Below are positions 8,997 to 18,400 of a stretch of DNA of 64,000 nucleotides, piece by piece. The notes beneath the pieces were generated by a model. It was given only the letters and a program-made list of their open reading frames with translations. It did no database searches and was not told where the DNA came from. Where the stretch lies: assembly GCF_038002825.1 (NCBI RefSeq), contig NZ_JBBODF010000001.1, positions 992,001 through 1,056,000 of the forward strand. Reading direction: 5' to 3'. How positions within the stretch are numbered: the stretch's first letter is position 1; each line of letters starts with the position of its first letter. The stretch is from Paenibacillus sp. FSL H8-0048 (lineage in GTDB: Bacteria > Bacillota > Bacilli > Paenibacillales > Paenibacillaceae). A program made the position numbers and the translations under genes.

Positions 8997-9035
8997 ACAG
9001 CGGCAGCCCGGGCTACCCCCCCTGACTGCCGCTGT
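8997..9035. terminator. Bidirectional terminator-like hairpin
   Basis: ACAGCGGCAG (8997-9006) pairs perfectly with CTGCCGCTGT (9026-9035) between the convergent DUF4303-like and GNAT genes. No long T-run follows on either strand. Confidence 0.6.
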
Positions 9036-9054
9036 AGTAATGGTAATTCGTGCG

Positions 9055-9564
9055 CTACCTTGATTTCACCAAATATAGAGTAAGCTCATCATCCACCCGC
9101 ACCTGACTTCCTGGAACCACTGGCAGATTGTCATACATGAGTCCCCGGCCATCCGGGACATACCCCCGTTTGATGTACAGCCTTTGGGCCGTACCATAAC
9201 TGTCATACAGTCCGAAACCAATGCCGATTGTGTCAAATCCGGCGAAGGCTTCTGCTTCGAGAGCGTCCATCAGCATACTGCCGATGCCGCTTTTCCGCAG
9301 GGTGGGAATCACATCAAGATTCTGGATCTCAGGGATGAGATTCTCTGCAAAATAAGGATAGTGAGAGCTGTAGACGATATGTCCCCAGCCAGCAAACTCA
9401 TTCTCACGAAAGGCTACGAGCGTAAGCCGCTCCCCCCCTTCGTTCTCTTCCCAGCATTGTTCAATATACTCTAAAGGTTTGCTGACATCATGTGGGGCCA
9501 GCCCTTCATGTATCCATGTCATGTCCTCGGACTTCATTCGGCGGATATGAATTGATTGACTCAT
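9055..9564 (-). CDS. GNAT family N-acetyltransferase
   Basis: A 169-residue acetyltransferase. The GNAT fold is visible as the beta-4 region IQNLDVIPTLRKSGIGSMLMDALE (about 81-104), where RKSGIG is the acetyl-CoA pyrophosphate loop, followed by GTAQRLYIKRGYVPDG, the typical C-terminal motif B. The substrate is unknown. The start ATG at 9564 has AAAGGAA upstream at a rather long distance. It lies immediately downstream of the large sensor kinase gene on the same strand (40 bp gap), so it may be transcribed with it, but no functional link is evident. Confidence 0.85.
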   Translation of the reverse strand: MSQSIHIRRMKSEDMTWIHEGLAPHDVSKPLEYIEQCWEENEGGERLTLVAFRENEFAGWGHIVYSSHYPYFAENLIPEIQNLDVIPTLRKSGIGSMLMDALEAEAFAGFDTIGIGFGLYDSYGTAQRLYIKRGYVPDGRGLMYDNLPVVPGSQVRVDDELTLYLVKSR

Positions 9565-9604
9565 AAGGTCGTTTTTTTCCTTTCCGTTCCAAAGTAATTA
9601 CAGT

Positions 9605-12600
9605 CTATTCACGGGCGTTCTCTACGCTGAGCGGAACGTGAAAAGTGACCGTTGTCCCTGTATCCGACGAGCTCTTGATATCAAGACCCGTACCGAACTG
9701 TCGTTTCAATCGCTGATCTGTATTAATTAATCCAACACCGGATCGGTTGGCTGAATTCCTATCCAGCACTCGTTGCAATTGAGCCTCTTCCATTCCTACC
9801 CCATCATCAAGGACGGTTATCTCTGCAAGGGTCTCCACAACAGAAATTCGTATTACAATGCGGCCTCCACGTTTGCGCTTCATGACTCCGTGCCTGATCG
9901 CATTCTCCACGAGAGGCTGAATTGACAAAAAAGGAACCCTGATGTATTTTGTCTCATCAATTTCCCAAATCACCTGCAGCCTGTCCTCGAACCGGACCTG
10001 TTCAATATACACGTAAGAGCGCACTAGACTCAGCTCTTCTTCAATGGGCACAAGACTGTCCATATTCTGAAATTTGAATTTGTTCCTCAAATAATTAGTG
10101 AACTCATCAAGCAGATCACGCATCTTCTCCAAATTAATATCACTTAAGGCGGATATAGAATTTAATGCATTGAACAAAAAATGAGGCTGAATTTGCGCTT
10201 GCAGCCATACAGCTTCTAAACGAAGTTGTTCCCGGATGGATTGCTTAATCGTCGTTAACGCTTTGATTCGAAGTGTAAGCTCTAATGCCTCGACTGGTTT
10301 GGTTACATAATCGTTCGCTCCTGCCAGGTAACCGCTCTGAATATCCTGCGGCTGACTTCTTGCTGTAAGCAGCAGCACCGGAAGCTCTGTGAAGGTATAG
10401 CGCTCACGGATTCTTCGGGTTAACTCATAGCCGGACATGATCGGCATCATGATATCGGAGATCACCAGATCCCAGTCCTTAGTATCCAGAATGGCCAAAG
10501 CTTGTTTGGCACTGGTTACCAGTGTAATGTCATATTCATCTGGAGGGAGGATGGCTTCCAGCACTTGAAGGTTCACGGGATCATCATCGATGATTAAGAG
10601 TACCGGACGGACGGAATCCATGCTGACGAATGCCGCCGCTGTCTCAGCACTTTGGATAATCGCATCGTCCATGTTCCCAAGAACAGATGCTTGAGTTGCC
10701 GCAGAAGATGCCGGTACTGGCTGAACAGCGTGCGTCCCTGCACTTTCCGCTTCCGCTCCCAAGCCAGACAGCTCTACAGAGAAAATGAATTGCGAGCCTT
10801 CTCCCTTGGTAGAAGTCACCTCTAAGCTGCCCCCATGAAGCTCAACCAGTTGTTTGCTAATACTCAAGCCTAACCCAAAGCCGCCTTCAATCATGGTGTC
10901 ACTTGTCTGAGCTTGCTCATAAGGCCGGAACAGGCGTTTAAGCATTTCCTCATCCATTCCAATTCCAGTGTCAGCAACGGCGATATAAGCGCGCCCGTTC
11001 TGATCATAAGCCGAAATCGAAATGACGCCGTTATTGGTGTATTTCACAGCATTATGAAGCAAATTGAAGACTATTTGAATCATCCGGTTCTCATCTGCGT
11101 AGACCAAAGGGAATTTTTCAGGAATCCGGTTTATTATTTCTACAGATTTCACCTCTGCATTGAATTGCAGCATATCCAGTACGCCTGTCACAATCGGCTG
11201 AATCGATATAACTTTCGGAAAGATACGGGGGGTCCCCTCACGCAAACTCATTACATCAATCAAATCGTTTAAGATCAAGGTCAACCGGCGCCCTACCGAG
11301 AAAATAGTTTCGAGTTCCTTAATGCTTCTATCCTGCATCAAATGCTGTTCCCGTTTTAGAACGGATTGCGAAAGATTAAGTATGCTGTGAAGCGGGTTTT
11401 TGAATTCATGAGAAGTATTCGCCAAAAATTGATCCTTATGGTCATTCATTCTTTGCAAGGCAGTTGCAAGTTCATTCGTATTTTGGTACATGCTGAAATA
11501 ATTTCTAAACCATACTGAGGCCAAGCACCCCATTGAAATAATCAGATCAAAAGGATAATAGACAACGCTATAGCCGCCCTCCCGCCAGAGAAGTGTCCAA
11601 ATGAAATGATGGATTAACGCAAGAACGGAAAAGAAAAACAATAGGTTTCCTCTCATATCCTTGACCAGGGTTCTAAAGATTGCGATGATCGAAATGACGC
11701 CGACCATACCGCCTAGCAGATAGTACAAGGGAAAGATCCTGGTTATCTGATATGTATTTAAGAACAGTGTAATTCCTGCGCTCCCCAAAATGATAACCCT
11801 GAATACAGGATAGATCCTGTACCACAAAGCGAGTTCACGATGATTAGTACATTCCAAAAGGGCATAGGCTCCAAGCAAAAAAACTGCATTGGATAACCGA
11901 AAATCCCAAGCATTGCCGATGTAAAAAATTTGGTGGAGCAGCTTTTCATCATTGCTTAAACCGCTGCTTAGTGTGAAGCAGAAGGTAAGCAGCGAGAAAT
12001 ATAGCAGCTTTTTCTCCTTATTGCCCAGTATAAATAAAATAAGCGCATAGGCAGAATGAATCAGAAAAATAACCGTTGTCAGAACCTGCATAGAAACCGA
12101 AATTTTCATTTCTTGGATTATCGCTTGTTCTGAACCGAATTTAATAGACCGGACAATGCCACCACTACGGCTATCCACATAATTAGACGCTTGAACCATC
12201 AGCTCGATTACGCCGTCTTTGTCTGCCGTAAAGGTCGCCGAATACGGAAGATTGTTAGCGATAGAGACCTTTTCCGACTCCCCCACCCGCCCGGATTGAG
12301 CCAGCAGACGACCGTTGACATACACTTTGGATGAAGTGCGGATACTTGGTACATGAATACTATAATTCAAACCCTGCTCCTGATTCACATGTAATCGCAA
12401 ACGGTAAGAGCCAAATCCGTATGGAGTTGAGGTGCCCGTCTGCACAGCTGTATTCCATCCCCCCGGTACTTGAGTCATTCTTGGCTCACTCCCGGCCAGC
12501 TCCAGCTGCTTACTTCCCTCTGAGATCCATTGTGAAGGATAGAACTCCCATTCCCCGTCCAGCAAAATGATCTTCCCGTCTTCTGCATTCCAATCACGTA

Positions 12601-12754
12601 AATCGAGTTCGCCGTTGTGGATAGAATCCTGTTGCAGATTACCAAACACCTCCATCCACAATAAGCGCGAACCAGATAGAACAGCTAATAGTAATCCAAG
12701 CAATAAAAAGAAGTACTTCCACTTCATTTGATATCTTATTGATAAATTAGCCAA
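9605..12754 (-). CDS. Hybrid sensor histidine kinase/response regulator with two transmitter modules
   Basis: A 1049-residue membrane sensor. Order: an N-terminal membrane anchor; an extracellular jelly-roll domain resembling 7TMR-DISM input or galactose-binding folds (GEWEFYP ... TQVPGGWN ... YGFGSYRLRL, about 65-200); seven membrane helices (about 215-420); HisKA with His449 (ANTSHEFKNP); HATPase with NLLHNAVKYTNNG and GGFGLGLSISKQ; a receiver domain with phospho-acceptor Asp767 (VISDIMMP); and a LytS-type His_kinase module with His858 (QIQPHFLFNALN) and its own ATPase (ENAIRHGV). It starts at a TTG after GGAGAGGG. No cognate DNA-binding regulator is adjacent. The jelly-roll/7TM input suggests a carbohydrate-like ligand, by inference. 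Confidence 0.9.
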   Translation of the reverse strand: MANLSIRYQMKWKYFFLLLGLLLAVLSGSRLLWMEVFGNLQQDSIHNGELDLRDWNAEDGKIILLDGEWEFYPSQWISEGSKQLELAGSEPRMTQVPGGWNTAVQTGTSTPYGFGSYRLRLHVNQEQGLNYSIHVPSIRTSSKVYVNGRLLAQSGRVGESEKVSIANNLPYSATFTADKDGVIELMVQASNYVDSRSGGIVRSIKFGSEQAIIQEMKISVSMQVLTTVIFLIHSAYALILFILGNKEKKLLYFSLLTFCFTLSSGLSNDEKLLHQIFYIGNAWDFRLSNAVFLLGAYALLECTNHRELALWYRIYPVFRVIILGSAGITLFLNTYQITRIFPLYYLLGGMVGVISIIAIFRTLVKDMRGNLLFFFSVLALIHHFIWTLLWREGGYSVVYYPFDLIISMGCLASVWFRNYFSMYQNTNELATALQRMNDHKDQFLANTSHEFKNPLHSILNLSQSVLKREQHLMQDRSIKELETIFSVGRRLTLILNDLIDVMSLREGTPRIFPKVISIQPIVTGVLDMLQFNAEVKSVEIINRIPEKFPLVYADENRMIQIVFNLLHNAVKYTNNGVISISAYDQNGRAYIAVADTGIGMDEEMLKRLFRPYEQAQTSDTMIEGGFGLGLSISKQLVELHGGSLEVTSTKGEGSQFIFSVELSGLGAEAESAGTHAVQPVPASSAATQASVLGNMDDAIIQSAETAAAFVSMDSVRPVLLIIDDDPVNLQVLEAILPPDEYDITLVTSAKQALAILDTKDWDLVISDIMMPIMSGYELTRRIRERYTFTELPVLLLTARSQPQDIQSGYLAGANDYVTKPVEALELTLRIKALTTIKQSIREQLRLEAVWLQAQIQPHFLFNALNSISALSDINLEKMRDLLDEFTNYLRNKFKFQNMDSLVPIEEELSLVRSYVYIEQVRFEDRLQVIWEIDETKYIRVPFLSIQPLVENAIRHGVMKRKRGGRIVIRISVVETLAEITVLDDGVGMEEAQLQRVLDRNSANRSGVGLINTDQRLKRQFGTGLDIKSSSDTGTTVTFHVPLSVENARE

Positions 12755-12928
12755 GAATGTCCCTCTCCTACATAGGTGCTTTCTTTATCTGGCAGCACCC
12801 ATAAATCTGCAGAAGACCAACCACACCGGTGTAAGCTTTGCATTTCCTATGTCTGTTATGATGCAGTACAGCCTTCTGCGTGTTCATCCTCCAAAAACTT
12901 GCTGATACGCATACTTCGGTACTTCATC

Positions 12929-14428
12929 TCACCCATGTCTGCCCACACCGCCGCCGCTGCTTGCACTGCCGCCACCGCCTGAATTGCTATCATCGTCATC
13001 ATCGCGGGAGGAATACCGGCCGGCTCCGCCGCCGCCCGAGTATCCGCCACCGCCGTGATTCCGATCATCATCATCATCGTCGTCACGCGAGGAATACCGC
13101 CCCGCTCCCCCTCCGCTCGAAGAACCGCCGCCCCCGGAGTTACTGCCCCAGAAGCTGCTGGAGCTGGATGAGGAGCTGCTCCCCGCAGACGAATGGTTGT
13201 GATGGTGCGGCCGCCGATATCTTCTTCTCTGGCTGTAGCCATAACCGGGCTGGCCGGTCCAGGCGCCATAGCGCCGGATATTGCGCGGGTTATGCGGATT
13301 GATCCGTATCCCGTAACGGGCAACATAGCGGTTGCGCGAAGCAGCCGCGAGACTGATTAGCGCGACAAGAACCAGGAAAATCCCGAGAATCAGCATCCCC
13401 TTCGATCTGGAGACAGGCACCAGCTCCACAGGTTCTTTCGCTGCCACAGGTGCTTTGCTGACGGTAGAGGCTGTTGCAGATGTGGAGCTGCCTGCGGCTT
13501 TCCCCGATGCAGCATCCACCCGGGCCAGGAAGAAGCCGTAGAAGGCATTCGCCGTCCCCACCACGCCGCCTGCGTAATCTTTTGCCGCAAATTTGGGCTC
13601 CAGCACCGTATCCAGAATCCCGCTGATCCGATTATTCGTCAGCACTCCGTCGATCGTTTTACCCTGTAGCACATGATAGTTATCCCCGCCGATATCCAGT
13701 ACGAGCATCACATCTCTGGGCCCGGCAGCAACCCCGGCGAACTTCGCATAGGTGTAATCCTGCAGGCTCTTGCCTCCAGTATTCTTAACAGTTACCACAT
13801 AGATTCCGCTCCCGGTGGTAGCCGCGTAACGGTTGCTGGACTGGTTCAGATAATCCTTGGTAACTTGCGGGAGGATTCCGGCATTGTCCGAGACATAATT
13901 GCGGGTGCCTAGTGTTTCCGAGTAGCTTCCGCCGAGCTTCTGAATGAAAGCGCCATAGGTTTTATTAGCACCTGCGCTGTACTTCTTGGCTGCGAAGTCC
14001 GGCTCCAATGATGCCGAGAGAATCTTCGAGATAACGCCACTGTTAAGCTCAGTCTCCAGTCCCTTGCCGGGAACGGCCCAGTAATCATCGTCCTTAATGG
14101 AGAGCAGCAGCAGAAGCCCATTATTCTTGTCTGCCGAGCCGACCCCCCATGAATTGAACAGCGAGGTCGCATATTTCTCCATAGATACGCCGTTCGTCGA
14201 ATTCACCGTAACCAGCACTACCTGCGCCCCGGTCTCCTGATAGAGCTTCACCCCATAGTTGACCATGTAATTCTCGGTCTTCTCATCAATCACGTTCGCA
14301 AAATCATTCACATAAAAGGCTTCCGAATGCGCCGGCACTGCCGCCTCCGCCTTCCCCGGAATGAACGGCAGCAGCAGCATTAACAGCATACCGGCCAGCA
14401 CTGTTTGAAGTATTCTTGCACGCTTCAT
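12929..14428 (-). CDS. Secreted/membrane protein with two TPM domains and Ser-Gly-Asp-rich tail
   Basis: A 499-residue protein with a signal peptide (cleavage after AEA, about 29). Two TPM (TLP18.3/Psb32/MOLO-1) domains follow: about 38-160 (VNDFANVIDEKTENYMVNYG ... NKTYGAFIQ) and about 175-300 (YVSDNAGILPQVTKDYLNQS ... VGTANAFYGFF). A membrane segment lies at about 344-364 (GMLILGIFLVLVALISLAAA), then a basic stretch. The low-complexity tail contains two copies of GRYSSRDDDDD separated by Gly/Ser runs. TPM proteins act in membrane protein quality control and surface repair; no specific role can be set here. GGAGGGG precedes the ATG. Confidence 0.85.
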   Translation of the reverse strand: MKRARILQTVLAGMLLMLLLPFIPGKAEAAVPAHSEAFYVNDFANVIDEKTENYMVNYGVKLYQETGAQVVLVTVNSTNGVSMEKYATSLFNSWGVGSADKNNGLLLLLSIKDDDYWAVPGKGLETELNSGVISKILSASLEPDFAAKKYSAGANKTYGAFIQKLGGSYSETLGTRNYVSDNAGILPQVTKDYLNQSSNRYAATTGSGIYVVTVKNTGGKSLQDYTYAKFAGVAAGPRDVMLVLDIGGDNYHVLQGKTIDGVLTNNRISGILDTVLEPKFAAKDYAGGVVGTANAFYGFFLARVDAASGKAAGSSTSATASTVSKAPVAAKEPVELVPVSRSKGMLILGIFLVLVALISLAAASRNRYVARYGIRINPHNPRNIRRYGAWTGQPGYGYSQRRRYRRPHHHNHSSAGSSSSSSSSSFWGSNSGGGGSSSGGGAGRYSSRDDDDDDDRNHGGGGYSGGGGAGRYSSRDDDDDSNSGGGGSASSGGGVGRHG

Positions 14429-14555
14429 TAAATCCCCTCCGGCTTCTCATATCTCTTCTATTACTATATCGGTTACGCACGGGATGGACGTATAGTTCCA
14501 TCTCTCTTATGTGTATGTCCGAATCTAGCAATTATTCAAAAGAGTCTGCCGGGGC

Positions 14556-15392
14556 TTACTCGTTATTGAACCGGTCCGGGTGAGAGCCGAAGCGCTGATC
14601 GCGGTTCAGGCCGTTGATCCGGCTGCTCTCCTCTTCCGACAGCTCAAAGTCAAAAATATCGGCATTCGCAATAATCCGCTCCTCCTTGACCGACTTCGGA
14701 ATCGTCACGATTCCGTTCTGCAGATCCCAGCGCAGGATGACCTGCGGCAGCGTTTTGTTATGATGGGCTGCAATCTCGGCCAGCACTTCATTGTCCAGCA
14801 GATGCCCTTGAGCCAGCGGGGCCCAGGCTTCAATCTGAATGCCCTGCGCCTTGCAATACTCACGGAGCTCTTGCTGGTTAAGCAGCGGATGCAGCTCTAC
14901 CTGATTGACCATCGGCTTCACCTTGGCCACAGTAAGCAGATCCTCCAGATGATCGATCTGGAAGTTGGATACCCCGATGGCACGGACTTTGCCGTCCGCA
15001 TACAGCTTCTCAATGGCCCGCCAGGTGTCTTTGTATTTGGCCCGGATCGGCCAATGCACCAGATACAGATCGGCATAATCCAGTCCCAGCTTGCTTAAGC
15101 TCTGGTCAAATGCGGCCAGCGTAGAATCATAGCCCTGCTCGGTATTCCATACCTTGGTGGTGATGAACAGCTCCTCACGCGCTACTCCCGATTCACGGAT
15201 AGCCTGCCCGACCCCTTCTTCATTTCCGTATACGGATGCAGTATCGATACTCCGGTAACCCGCCTTGATGGCTGCTTTGACCGAATCAATAACCTCCTGG
15301 CCCTCTTGTACCTTGAACACACCCAGCCCGAACCATGGCATTTCTACACCGTTAGCTAATTTCGTTGCCGATTTTAAGTTCATCATATTCAC
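14556..15392 (-). CDS. Aldo/keto reductase (YvgN/glyoxal reductase-like)
   Basis: About 278 residues; reduces aldehydes and ketoaldehydes with NADPH. The catalytic tetrad is visible: Asp and Tyr in SIDTASVYGNEEGVG, Lys in FITTKVWN and His in YLVHWPI. The C-terminal cofactor motif IPKSVKEERI and a final ...GSHPDRFN tail are close to B. subtilis YvgN. The start is GTG at 15392 after AGGTGG, or the in-frame ATGs 6 or 9 bp inside. It begins 33 bp after the jetC stop with no terminator between, so it may be read through from the Wadjet operon, though it is an ordinary metabolic enzyme. Confidence 0.9.
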   Translation of the reverse strand: MNMMNLKSATKLANGVEMPWFGLGVFKVQEGQEVIDSVKAAIKAGYRSIDTASVYGNEEGVGQAIRESGVAREELFITTKVWNTEQGYDSTLAAFDQSLSKLGLDYADLYLVHWPIRAKYKDTWRAIEKLYADGKVRAIGVSNFQIDHLEDLLTVAKVKPMVNQVELHPLLNQQELREYCKAQGIQIEAWAPLAQGHLLDNEVLAEIAAHHNKTLPQVILRWDLQNGIVTIPKSVKEERIIANADIFDFELSEEESSRINGLNRDQRFGSHPDRFNNE

Positions 15393-15425
15393 ACTACCAC
15401 CTGTCTAATGGATTTGTTGGATTAA

Positions 15426-18400
15426 CTAGAATAATGAAGCAGGGATTAGCTTGCGCCCGCCTTTGACCAGGGTCGAATCCAGGGCATCCCCTTTATCTCC
15501 GCCAAAATACAGCTGCCAGTACACGCCGAAGCGGATGCTGACATCATTCTTGACCAGCTCCGGCGGCGTGACGATCAGCCACTGGAACTTCAGCGCCTTC
15601 GAGATCTCGAAGACCGGATCAAGCACGTTATTCGAGACCATCTCTCCGAACGGGTTATCGTACAGGAAGACCGTCCAGCCTTTATTTTCCCGGTTAACAC
15701 GCTTATGGGTCATAATCATCATCGCCACCAGCAGTTGAACAGACTGGCGCTGTCCGCCGCTGCCCACCGCCTCATCCAGTGCGCCGCGGTTGATAACCTC
15801 CCAATCGGAATAGTGATAGTCCTCGGGAGCGGCATACAGGAAGTAATTCTCCGTCACCGGCTTATACACCTGCAATACCGGGAAGCGGTTCTGCAGCGCC
15901 GCGTATACCATGCGTCCATCGTTAATCAGCTCTCTGACGGCTGAAGCAGGAACCTGCTCCATCTTCGGGAACCGCTCCAGCAGGCTGCTGATGCAGCGGT
16001 TGAAGTATTCGCTGACCAGCGGTTCGATGTCGTCAGTCGTCCGTGGAACATTAATATTCTTGTAATTCAGCTTAACCAGCGGGAAGGCATGGCCGTTCTC
16101 ATTGTGAATGATCATCCGGCGTTCCATCCGCTTCAGAATATCAACGATCTGCACCACACGCTTGGCTGCCCGGCCTACCCACAGCTTGCGGGACAGCTCC
16201 ATATCCTCTTTATCGCTGCGGATGCTCTCCATCTGATCACGCGAGCTCTGAAGCATAGAATCCAGCACCTGTAAGGCGATAGCGAAATCATCCCAGTGAA
16301 CATTGTTCAGGCGTTCCTGAATCTTCGTCTCAAGCTCCGCATTCCAGCCGGACTTGGCTACCTTGCCGCTCAGCCCAGTCTTCTCTTCCTTGACCTTGCG
16401 GGAGACCTCTGCCCGCTGGCTGCGGCTCTCCTTGCTGCGCTGCAGCCAATCCTCCACCAGCGTCTCGCAGCTCTCCCGCACACTCAGCTGCAATTCTTCC
16501 GGCACCTCCCGGAGTGGCGCACGGTGCTCGACATGGGTATCCATGATCCGGCTCTGATTGCCGAGAATGAGCAGCCATTGATCCAAGGAAGCCAGCGCCT
16601 GCTTACTGTTATTCAGCAGATGCTCATTCTCCCGGACCCGCAGACTGATCTCTTCCTCCTTCTGTTCCAGCGGATCATGCCATAGCTCTACCGTCCGCTC
16701 ATGCTTCTCCTTAATCGCCTTCTCGGACTTGCCCAGCTCTTTGTGCAGGCTGTCAAGCTCGGTCTGACAGCGGATGAAGGAGTCACGGAGCTGTTGATAA
16801 TCCTCGTCCAGAATCATCGTGTCGCTCTTCTGCCGGACTCTGGCGGACTGAATCATGTCCGGCGAATCCTGCGGCTCAGGGGCAGACGGCCATCCGGCAT
16901 CTACCTGCTGCACAGCAGCTTCCAGCTCTGCCAGCTGTTCTCTGGCCGCCTTGATCTGGGCTGTTCTTGTGCGGATCTCCAGCTCATTCTGGCTTAGTGA
17001 CTGCTGAAGACTCTCGGCCGTACTGAGCAGCTGCAGCAGCTTGTCCTGTACCGTCTCATTTAGCCCTTCATCGGCAGCAGCTTCATCTGCCTTAGCATCC
17101 GCCCCAGTATCAGCATCCTGAACCTTCGCACCCGCAGATTCACCGGGGAACTCTATGTCAGGGAACCAGTTCTGCAGCCGCGGGAATATGGAATAACGGG
17201 CATCCCCGATCCATTTCTCGCGCTGCAAGGCGAGGCTGTCCATCTCCGCCTTCAGCCGGGAGAGCTGCTGGTCCTTCACCGCAATCTCTTTGCTGAGATT
17301 ATTCTTCTGCTCCACAGACTTGTGCTTGTCTGTATAGTTCTGCTCATGCTTCCGGCTCCGCTCATTCCACTCCCGCAGCGCCGCCGCCCGGGCCTCCTGC
17401 TCGGACTTATCCGCTTCGCAGGCTGACAGGTCTCTGGAAATTCCAGCCAGAACCTCCTCATAGCGTGCCTGTTCTGCATTCATTTCATTCAGCTGGCTGC
17501 GAAGCTCCTGCAGCAGGATCTCCGCACTCTTCTGTCTGACCCGCAGACTTGCGGTATGCTCGCCCTGATGGAGACGTTCATATTCCTGCCGGGCGGATCT
17601 CAGCTTGGCAAGATACGCTTCCTGCGCCTGAAGCTCCTCCTCCTGCTCACGGAGTCTGGAGGCCATCCCCCGCTTCCAATCCTGGAAATGATCCGGCTGC
17701 AAGACCATTTGCGGCCCTTGATGCGCCAGCAGCAGGAAGGCGTCTGTACCGCCCTCCGCCATCTCCTCGCGCACGAAGATCGGGACCGGAGCCTTAAGCA
17801 AAAGCTCCTTAAGCAGCTCCGGCTTCAGCTTAGCCGCTTCACGCTTCGTGACAATCAGGCCGTATGGAAGCAGCGGATGTCGTTCCAGCTCCTCCTCACG
17901 GACCAGATACGGCTGATCGTTCAGATACATGGTACCGGTCATGGAGCTAATCTTGAGGGCATCCAGCGTATCCTTCACCGTTACGATATCATGGTTAGGC
18001 AGCCAGTAGGCTTCGTGCTGCAGCTCGACATCCAGCAGCTGCTGATAATAATCCCGCCGCAGCCGTTTCGTCTGCTGCTCGGTGTCCTCCAGCCTGCGGA
18101 TGAACCGCTCCTGGATTAGAGGCTTCGCTTCGAATAGAGCTGTCGCGCCAAGCAGCTGATGCTCCTCGTACATCTCCAGCAGCACTACGAGCTGTGACCA
18201 GAGCTGCGACTCCTTGTTCATCTGGGCTTCGATTCGCCCGGTTAGCTCCTCTGCCTGAACCTCGGCCCCCAGCAGCTTCTCGGCCAGCCGGGTATGCTGC
18301 GTATGCAGAAGCTGCTTCTGGTCCTCAGCGGTCTTGCGCTGTTCGTTCAAAGCATCCATCTGCTCACTGAGTCCTCTGGCCGCAATCAGCGCGCGCTGAA

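Noticed and set aside
12856..13326. 156-residue ORF overlapping the TPM gene tail
   Set aside because: Low-complexity shadow of the Gly/Ser/Asp tail.
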